This document shows, piece by piece, positions 56,036 through 64,000 of a DNA stretch of 64,000 nt (within the stretch, counting starts at the first letter, position 1; every line of letters starts with the position of its first letter). A model generated the notes under the pieces. That model searched no databases and was not told where the DNA came from. It worked only from the letters and a program-made list of their open reading frames with translations. Origin of the DNA: Lumbricus rubellus (taxonomy: Eukaryota; Annelida; Clitellata; Crassiclitellata; Lumbricidae). The stretch spans positions 34,417,999 to 34,481,998 of the forward strand of contig OX243814.1 in the NCBI GenBank assembly GCA_945859605.1. Reading direction: 5' to 3'. The position numbers were made by a program, and so were the translations under genes.

Positions 56036-58577
56036 CAGTGGCGGCTCTAGGTTTTTCCAACAGGGGGGCAATGGGGGGGCAAAGGGACGTTATGGGGGGT
56101 CAGCTTAAAGCCTGGCCTATAAAAACCTATTGCACAACATACATGAATCCACACAGAAGGGCACTGAAAAGTTATTTTTTCGTAGCGACGGTAGCGACAA
56201 CCTTAAGCTATACACATAAATATCAATTTTGAAAACAGAATAACTTAATTTACAATTCAAACATCAATTAGACACAATACATGTACATACAGTTAATGAA
56301 GAGCAAGTTTACGATTGTTGTGCCTCGAATCAAACTCGTCCACAAAAGCATCCATATTAATTGATTCTGCACGAACAGATTCAATTGACAGCATTGCTAA
56401 ACTACTTAACCGAACATCAGACATGGTACTTCGCAGATATGTTTTAATTAATTTCAGAGTAGAAAAGCTACGTTCACATGCTGCCGATGTCACTGGTAAA
56501 ACAATAGCTATGTTCAAAAGTCTATACAATTCATGAAAAGCAAGTTTATATGGTTCTAAAAAACAAGCCAGGTCTACCGTTGTGGACATATTGGTTGTGC
56601 ATGTACCCGAACGCTGCAACAAACGCCCTACTTGAGGAATCTCGTGGCCTAGATCTTCAATATCACTTTTGTACAGGTGAGCAAATGACTCAATGCAATC
56701 GTAATTTAGAAAAGACTTGTGATTTGGAGTTAACGCCTGAATGCCAATCATAACAGTAAGAGAATGGTCAGAAAATCGTCTTGCCAATTCAGAAATGATG
56801 CAATCAATAACCGGATAGTAGATATGTTGCCTAAATGCAGTCTGTGTGTCCACTTCAGAACGATGCCCAACGCTTTCATCAACAGCAGAACAATCAAAGC
56901 GCCTAGGCATTTTACGAACACGCTGTTTGGCTAATACTGGTTCAATGTTACAATTCCTACATTGCTCTTCTGCTTTGAAGAACAGAGTGCTTATAAATGT
57001 ACCTGTCTCTTCTCTATTCTCCTTGAAAGAACTAATTAAATTTTTAACTAGGTCTGCAGCTGCAGTAAGTCAGCACTTGAAGACTGCAGTTGATTTGATA
57101 CAATATGTATCTTGCCCAAAATATCGCAAAATAAGTGCAAAAACAACACAAATTTAAAATCTAACAACAACAACAAGCCTCTAGCTTCAACCGCCCTTTC
57201 AGCGTTTCGCCCTCCAGCAACATCCTCTAGCATATATATACCAATGCATCTAGACGATCACGAATGTTACGGCAAGAAACTACACGACATGCCCATCTAG
57301 TGTCACTGAGTCGCTGGAGCTTCCTTATCGGTTCTCCAGGATATAACTCACTCTGTGCTTCAACCCATTTCTTGTGCATCAGAGAACTTGAAGTAAAAAC
57401 ATAAAATCTTTCAAGTAATGCAAAAAAATCCCTAGCTTCTGAAACAGATTTACATGCATCAACTAAAATTAAATTTAATTTGTGTGCATAGCAATGGACA
57501 TATATGGCCAGCGGAGCTGATTGCCGAACCAACTGCTGCACACCCTTATTTACACCACTCATTACACTTGCACCATCGTAACCTTGACCTACTAAACATG
57601 AACCAATGTCTAACCCATATGACTTTAAAGTATCCAAAATAAGCTCTGACAATGACTTTGCATCTAGTCCATTTGCAGGTTTGAAATCGAAAAAGCATTC
57701 ATTAACTTTCTTGTTTGCAAAAAAGCGTACAACAAAAGATAGCTGTTCCTTATGGCTAATATCCTTTGTTTCATCAACAAGGATAGAAAAGTAAATAGAC
57801 TCTTTAACCTCCATTATTATCTGATCCCTAACCATATCAGAAAGGGTAAACAAGATTTCATTTTGAATGTCTTTGCTTGTGTAAAAATAAAAAACCGATT
57901 ACCACATTATACATATAGTTACCCACCTGAGATTCATCCAGATTTTCTACATTCGATTCAAAATCTATGATATCGTCGGGCAGTTCATCGTCCAAAAGCG
58001 CGATCGAGCAACTCGTGCTCTCTGAAGTGACCACCACAGAGTCCAAAGTTAATGAAATGTCGGCAGAAGGTTCCTTTGTAACGCTAAACCTAGGCACAGA
58101 TTCGTCTTCATTTCTAGCCCTCTTGTTCGGTTTACTGAACATTTGTCTAATATCACTCATTGTAAGTTATTCTTAACGAACACGTGAAAGTTCTGTAACC
58201 GACCGCGTGCGAATCAATCGCATGAAAGAAAGATTGACCGCAATGACCGGAACTTCCGGAAGAGCTTTAACGCAAATGAACCAACGATCCTAAATACATA
58301 GTTCATCCCAAAGACTTACGAGCATGCCATTATTGACTAGATATATCATATATGAGCAAGTAAGTAAGTGTTGTGTGAGTAATAATTACTAACGCGAAAA
58401 TATAATATTAATAAGTGAATCTTTAATTATGTCTAAGCAAATAACTTGAAATAAGTAAGCAGTATGTAACACATTTTGCAATAAATTAGACGCAAAAATC
58501 TGGGGGGGCAACTGGGGGGGCACGAGCTCAGCAAGGGGGGCAGCTGCCCCCTGGCCTCCTCTGTAGAGCCGCCACTG
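56036..58577 (-). mobile_element. hAT transposon, complete ends, broken transposase
   Basis: The ends CAGTGGCGGCTCTA and TAGAGCCGCCACTG are inverted repeats. An exact 8-bp target duplication ATGGCGCC is at 56028-56035 and 58578-58585. G-rich subterminal blocks lie at both ends. Length is 2542 bp, with a minus-strand transposase gene inside. Confidence 0.95.
56293..58160 (-). pseudogene. hAT transposase (ZMYM1-like), two frameshifts
   Basis: It starts at 58160 (MSDIRQMFSKPNKRARNEDE). A ~52-bp intron (57922-57871) is read by phase. The core has ILVDETKDISHKEQ and GQGYDGASVMSG with two candidate catalytic aspartates, HCYAHKLNLIL and LSDTRWACRV. The C-terminal dimerisation region is VTSAACERSFSTLKLIK. 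Frame is lost in a (TA)n run near 57232 and again in CTGCAGCTGCAG near 57060, and the protein resumes in another frame each time. Without these two indels the protein would be nearly complete, so inactivation looks recent. Confidence 0.85.
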
Positions 58578-58585
58578 ATGGCGCC

Positions 58586-61294
58586 CATGCAGAGGCACAC
58601 ATTTGGTGCACTCTGATGTTATTCTTCATCCCACGTTAGAACTCAATGATCGCATAGCATCTATCACAAAATCACAAATTTGAGGCACTCTCAGCACCGA
58701 AACTCTGGGGAAATGATATAAATGCCCTTTGAAGAATTTTGAGATTTGTGAAGAAAAACAAATAATTAATTTTAGCCCTTAGTGAGGAAGGTAATTCCAA
58801 ATGGAGAAACAACCAAGCACGGGATAACTGTAACTACTGAATAAAAATCTCGTGCTACACCATAGCAAAATCAGAAGAGACATCCAAGTTTCTAATTTAA
58901 AATTCGTGGATATGTAGTACTGGCCTAGTTAGCTACACCTGTAAGCGAGAGCGGCATTCGTCTGTTGGATACAACGTAATCTCTAAATTTCTAAAGCGAT
59001 ACTTGAAAGCCAAGCGCGGGGCACCAGCTGTGGTTCAAGCCCTGGGCTGAGAGTTTATATTCAGAGATTTAGATATCTTGGGCTAGCACGCATGGGACGC
59101 AGTGGCGCAAGCTGCTGTGGAGCGACCTTGGGCTTACCCATCATTGTCTGTGCGGAAGGCAATGGGAAACCACTTCACTCATCTCATCCCCAGAGGCGTA
59201 AGAGCCAATGAACCTGCCTTCGGGCAGAGAACCATCATCATCATCAATACTGGTCAATGGCTAAATACATCAGACAGAAGAAAAGAGAGTGGTTTCTGGG
59301 GACTCGAGTGTGGAGTAGTTAGCCTAATTCTGAATCCAGACTTGGCTGGCGGTGGGAGCTCAGCATGCTTTAAGACAAGGAAGAAGCTGCAGTGAAACTA
59401 GTCTCTGAAAGGAAACAAGATGGCAAATGGGTGGCTTGGTAATGTTGACAGATATTTTGGTTTATTGATAAACACGCTAGAGCATTTACACTCATGTAAT
59501 TAAGTATTTCTTTATTTTTCAGTAAGGCCATGAACAATGTTCATTTTGGGGTGAAAACATAAAGCTGGTAAAAACAGATTTTTGGTGCCCCCCCCCTAGA
59601 GATGTGATGCCCCAAGAAATTTTCCTGTGTCTAAGGCCGACCCTGTCAATATATTAATGCTAGACTCCATTTCTGTGTGACTGCACATGTTAAAACTCCT
59701 TTTTAATCATTAAAAAACTGCCATGGGTGCAAGGAATCCAACAGCCTGACAGAGAATACTTTACCATAACCGAGGCTTCTACTACTTTTACACAAAAGTA
59801 ACAAATGAAATTAAATCATAATTTTTATTCAATCACAGCAAAGCAATGCAATGCATGCAAACAAACAGGTTCATAGCGTTAAAATCCAACATCATAGTAA
59901 ATCAGTAGGCCTAGTCATTCCAACCATGTTGCTCATTAACAGTATCAACTTAAAATAGTGGAATGACATTTGATTAAATTCGATGCCTGCAAGTTTTATA
60001 GCAACAGGATATTAAAACTTTTTCATAATGGAAAAAGGAAACCTCAGACCTTGTCTGTTGGTGTAATACCGATAAGTTTATTTGCTAATCTATGCAAGAA
60101 CTATGCACGGTAATTACAATCGTAATCTCCAAATTTCTTGAGCGCCACTCGAAAGCCAATACTTTTGACAGGTTCTTAAAAGTTGCTATACACACAAAAG
60201 ACAATGACTTCCATTGCCATTGCAACATATGCTATTGCCAACAAAAGGAAAACATTTCAAATTTAACAGCAAGCAATGACCATCTTGTGTATACATGCAT
60301 GGAAGAATTCTGATCATATAATTTAAAGCAGCGGTTCTTAAACTTCTCTGGGTTGCGACCTACTTGTAAATAACGTCGCCATGTCGAGAACCACAGAATA
60401 AAATCGAACATCATGTACTAAAATAAATAGGCATAGAAATGTGCTAATTTACAGACACCATTTAAAACTTGCCAAAAATTAGGAAAACCAATCCTATTCA
60501 AACATTGCTGCGCCGCTGCTTTAGAATTTATGAATAAATGACAAAATAGGAAATATTTTCCGACTATGGTGATCCACTTGACATCAACTCAATATAGGCC
60601 TATTAGTTGGTGTCCCTAGACAGCAGGATTATTTTATCCCTTTAGGACCTCCCTTTTTGTAACCAATGAGCAAGATATGCAAACTTGTCGTGTATACTTT
60701 GGTTGCAAATAAAAATATTTGATAGATTGATTATTCACAATACTGACAGATAATCTAAACCTAAGGACTGATTTAACAGTCAGGCCGATAACTAGCATGC
60801 GGATAATTTCATCCAAATCGGTTGTAAGCGAAAACAGACGCAAAACTGTAGAAGCTATCACATACTCCAAGTGCAGAGTCACTTAAAACAAATTGAAACT
60901 CACAAACGACCAGACGAGCAAAATTATTTACTGTTCTTGAACTGGTGCTATAAGCAACATGTCAATGTACATTACATCACACTGCAAAACCTTACGTCCA
61001 CGGAGAAATTCCTACATGTCCCCCATAGCAAAATGTCTCTCAAATATGTGGGAGGCACACCTCCTGAATATTGTCTCAGGTAGTTCAGTTCAGTTATCTC
61101 TTAAACTCCGAGGGTCATTATTCAACCAAAGCACACCAAATGCCATGTGAATCAAAATTTTTAACAATTAAAAGGCCACCTTGTCAATTAAAAGGCCACC
61201 TTGAAGGTAATTCTCACAGTGAAATTTGACATCTATACCTTCAAGTGCTCTATTATTGGAACTGGTATGGAGAGTGAAGGAACTAAGAATGCAT
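58586..61294. other. Region without recognised gene
   Basis: AT-rich DNA with isolated repeat pieces. GCAGCGGTTCTTAAACTTCT with TGGGTTGCGACC near 60328-60365 resembles a hAT-type end. No exon could be supported. Confidence 0.5.
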
Positions 61295-61903
61295 TCAATA
61301 ACACCATGTATAACAATAAGAAATGTTACTACTTGATTTTGCTAACACTTTTGCGCATCTGCATGCTCTTAGCCTACTAGACATTTCGTGGCATGATTTC
61401 TTAGCAACTTTTTCTTTTCTCAGAGATCTCTGCTTCTTGGCAAAGAACTGTAGCCTAGCCCCAATAAACCGGCGGACGACTTTACGCTTGATCCCATGAC
61501 ATTCTGGTAAAATAACCTCGGAAGTTCTGGACATGATTTCTCGCAAAAGCTGATCACGTATATCATTGGAGGCGGATAGAAAAGTCCTTTCAAACTGTCG
61601 GAAAGCAACTTCTGCAGACAGTAATATACTGAAGGCGGTCTCATTGCATGGTGTGAGACAACCCGGCTTATATTCTTTAAGCGTAAGCAAACGTGTTATT
61701 TCTGTTCCAAGCTCTTGAGTATAATCTTGAGCTTTAACAGAGGATATACATGACAGACATGTGACATCGTTATTCTCGACACGAGAGAGAATGTAGCCAC
61801 CAAAGTAATATAAGCAGCACAACTCTGTGGAGTCAAGTTCCACAGTACATAGGTTACCATAATCCACATATACACGGCTTTGGCTAAAGGTAAGGAGTGT
61901 CAA
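61295..61903 (-). pseudogene. C-terminal part of a P-element/THAP-type transposase, possible remnant
   Basis: An uninterrupted 202-codon frame with LCCLYYFGGYILSRV, CLSCISS and a basic end (KRKVVRRFIGARLQFFAKKQ). The YFGGY-x-C-x2-C pattern recalls C-terminal regions of P-like/THAP9-type transposases. No N-terminal or catalytic region is found upstream. At its 5' side, CCAGTGTTTAGGCCTAAAG near 61930 could be a transposon end. It could also be one exon of an unrecognised gene. Confidence 0.5.
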
Positions 61904-61944
61904 TGGCAGGCACTTCCTTTTTTCTGCACTTTAGGCCTAAACAC

Positions 61945-62096
61945 TGGTTGCAGATGTCCTTTACTCGCAATTAATGTAATGCAATTGCTCAGCGCTTCGT
62001 CGTGAAACTCCGACCCAGTGTCCGCGCTGTAGTCAGAAGCGCCTCTGAGTCAGTAGCATCTGCAAAGGGCGCTATAACAAGTGCGCATACAAACAA
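61945..62096 (+). mobile_element. tRNA-derived SINE, copy 6, 5'-truncated
   Basis: The body GCAATTGCTCAGCGCTTCG and the tail AGAAGCGCCTCTGAGTC, GGGCGCTATAACAAGTGC are present. The tRNA-like head is missing. Confidence 0.8.
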
Positions 62097-62609
62097 AACA
62101 TACTCACAGTTTTGTTTTATGACGCATAGCGCTATATGAGTGCAGATTGGCCTGCCATCTGTGGCAATGGCGAATGGTTGATGCATGAGATGGTTTGGAT
62201 TTAATGATGATGATGGTAATGGGTGGTTGTGTACAAAGGTCTTTAATTCTCGTGACTGACTATGAAGGTTGCCGCATTCACAGCGACTTTTGCCATTTTT
62301 CGTAGCGTTATTTGGCTCTCGTGTCGACTGAACTTGGGCGTGTAGACAGTGATAATTTAATTGATGTAGGGGCTAGATGATATCGAAACTCCGCCAGCAC
62401 CAAGTCTCGCTTCAGGTCTGTTTCTATAGCGCTGTTGTATTTCATTTATAATAATTTATGACTATGAGCCGTATTCTTATGTCCATCGCTAGCTTCCTTG
62501 TTTTAGGGAGCATGATTTCATTGTTGGAAGTTTTAATAAAAAATGCGACTTTGCCTAGTAGCTCTTGCAGTCTGATTTGAGAGATTCTTAGGTAACATTT
62601 TATGATATA

Positions 62610-62735
62610 CCAGCTAGGTTAGGCGTTGTCAGTTTCGGTTAGGATCAGGTTAGACGTCGTAAGGGTTGGTTAGGATTAGGTTAGGCGTGGTCAGTTTCGG
62701 TTAGGGTCAGGTTAAGGTTAAGGTTAGTGTAGTCA
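62610..62735. repeat. Degenerate TTAGG-type repeat
   Basis: Repeats of GGTTAGG, GTCAGTTTCGGTTAGG and AGGTTAAGGTTAAGGTTAG. It shares TCGGTTAGGGT with 18340-18370. Confidence 0.7.
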
Positions 62736-62739
62736 TATA

Positions 62740-63500
62740 GATTCTGTCCGATGAAAAGGCATATGCTTCGGTTCCCAATACTGAAATCACGCCTCAGCTG
62801 CTTCAATACCCTTCAATACAGCTGCCCTGGTTCATGCAGCATGTTAGGCTCTGAAGCATGTCCTTACGTAAGCTCTTCGTTTAAAACAATGTTGAGGAAG
62901 CCTAAATAGTCTGTCGATTTCAGGTATGTGTTAGGAAGTTATTAGCTTCAACCGTATTTACTAAATTGTGTCTTTCTGATTGTTGTTTTTCATTCCTGAT
63001 TTGCTGATACACATTTGATTACAACCATTAGTAGCCTACTAAATATAATTATTAATAGAACCTCTTTGAGAATCCTCACCATTTTTTAATTGGTGAGGAT
63101 TGAGGATTCTTATATGTCTCTATCTGTCTGGAATTTGCCGTTGTGTTGTTTGATGAAATGATGTTCTGAGGTGAATGTGAGAAGGGCGTTGTTGAATTTC
63201 GGGTGTATTATGCTTTACGGTGACAACATCGACGACTTTTTCTACGTCAATTGTCAGTGAAAATTTATTGCAGCAGTTGTTCCAGTTATTAGTTGGCCTC
63301 TCTGACACAGCTTTGAGGATTCTGTGAATTTCTAGAATATTTTCATTGTCCTTTTCTCTGCCCTTATTTTCCATTGTCCTTTTCTCTGCCTTGATTATTC
63401 TGCTGGCCATTTACTCTCATGTGTCTGATAAACATTTTGTTCTTTGCAGTCAGGTGCTTCTTTTGACTTAATGGTTTGTAATGATGATGGTTTTTTTTTA
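62740..63500. other. Region without supported gene
   Basis: It contains a short hairpin at 63071-63101 (AATCCTCACCA / TGGTGAGGATT). A 96-codon minus-strand frame at 63120-63410 has no recognisable motif and is not called a gene. Confidence 0.4.
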
Positions 63501-63512
63501 TCACAGCATTGT

Positions 63513-63735
63513 GGTGTGCTGTGTTGTAGTGGTAGGTTTGGTGCCTTGGAGCGGGAGGGTTCCAGGTTCAAATCCACCCTCAATCTGCCATGTAGAGACC
63601 TTGAGCAAGTCCTTCACTTGCAATTGCTCACGCGCTTCATCGTGAAACTCGGATGCATTCTCTATGCTGTAGTTTGGAATGCCTCTGAGTAGGAGGAAGC
63701 TTGAATGAGCACTATAGAAATTGAGAAATAAATAT
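63513..63735 (+). mobile_element. tRNA-derived SINE, copy 7, divergent
   Basis: The head GTGGTGTGCTGTGTTGTAGT is followed by GGTTCCAGGTTCAAATCC, the body ACCTTGAGCAAGTCCTTCAC, and the tail GGAATGCCTCTGAGTAGG, AGCACTATAGAAATTG. It is more mutated than the other copies, so likely older. Confidence 0.75.
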
Positions 63736-64000
63736 GGAAATAAATTAGATGCAAGCTAATGGTTGTGTTGTTTATTTACTAGTTGCCTACATATATGATT
63801 GTTTACATTACATGACCCTGAATGCTCTGATTTTTCCCCTCTTGCTTTGGAAAAGAAAGCAGTGCTGAAATTGAACCTTGCTGAATTGATTCTCATCTAG
63901 AGGGTTCTGAGAAGAACTATAATATGACATTGGGTAGGGTTTACCTCTATGAGAAAATTGCTGTAAAGGTATGCACATGGCCTTAAGTACTGAGAAGATC

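Noticed and set aside
56036..58577. Host ZMYM1 gene
   Set aside because: Inverted ends and an exact 8-bp duplication show it is a hAT transposon. The similarity is because ZMYM1 carries hAT-derived sequence.
63120..63410. 96-codon minus-strand frame as a gene
   Set aside because: It has no motif, no splice support and no neighbouring exons.

Overview
The window is eukaryotic DNA, almost certainly from a marine invertebrate animal. Short exons are separated by introns with GT..AG ends. The genes are metazoan: a CCDC149-type coiled-coil protein, an RNF4-type SUMO-targeted ubiquitin ligase, and a sushi-repeat membrane protein. Transposons, tRNA-derived SINEs and trinucleotide arrays are abundant. 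The word TAGGCCTA is conspicuously frequent. The LTR element belongs to a gypsy lineage best known from deuterostomes, but the species cannot be fixed from sequence alone.

Layout. Bases 203-3975 (minus strand) hold six in-frame exons of the 5' part of a CCDC149 homologue; its 3' part lies beyond the window. Divergently, at least five plus-strand exons (6556-10502) encode an RNF4 homologue with tandem SUMO-interacting motifs and a C-terminal RING. Its first exon was not found. Bases 10503-17026 hold no recognised host gene, only SINE and LINE fragments, minisatellites and a foldback element. Bases 17027-52409 are one 35-kb plus-strand gene that I reconstruct from 18 exons with consistent splice phases (3957 coding bases, 1318 aa). 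Its product has a signal peptide, two farnesoic-acid-O-methyltransferase-like (FAMT, PF12248-type) domains, a Ser/Thr/Asn-rich mucin-like stalk, nine sushi/CCP domains, one membrane helix and a basic tail. Bases 52410-64000 are mainly transposon-derived: a mariner-like element, a terminal-inverted-repeat element, a complete hAT element with a broken transposase, a P/THAP-like transposase remnant and SINEs.

The most notable mobile element (41255-48304) is a full-length LTR retrotransposon in antisense orientation in the intron before the last sushi exon. It has two LTRs that read identical over 520 bp, a 5-bp target duplication and one uninterrupted 1843-codon Gag-Pol frame. Its Pol order is protease-integrase-reverse transcriptase-RNase H, so integrase precedes RT. 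That is the hallmark of Gmr1-like gypsy elements, and its capsid region resembles the family from which vertebrate SCAN domains arose.

Other structure: a SINE family whose 3' tail matches the 3' tails of two LINE copies here; two oppositely oriented copies of a CAGTG-ended element carrying 86-bp minisatellites; several hAT, mariner, pogo, Helitron-like and piggyBac-like non-autonomous elements with readable target duplications; and nested insertions that allow relative dating. Most long open frames of repeated D, H, M, S, T or I are translations of trinucleotide arrays and are not genes.
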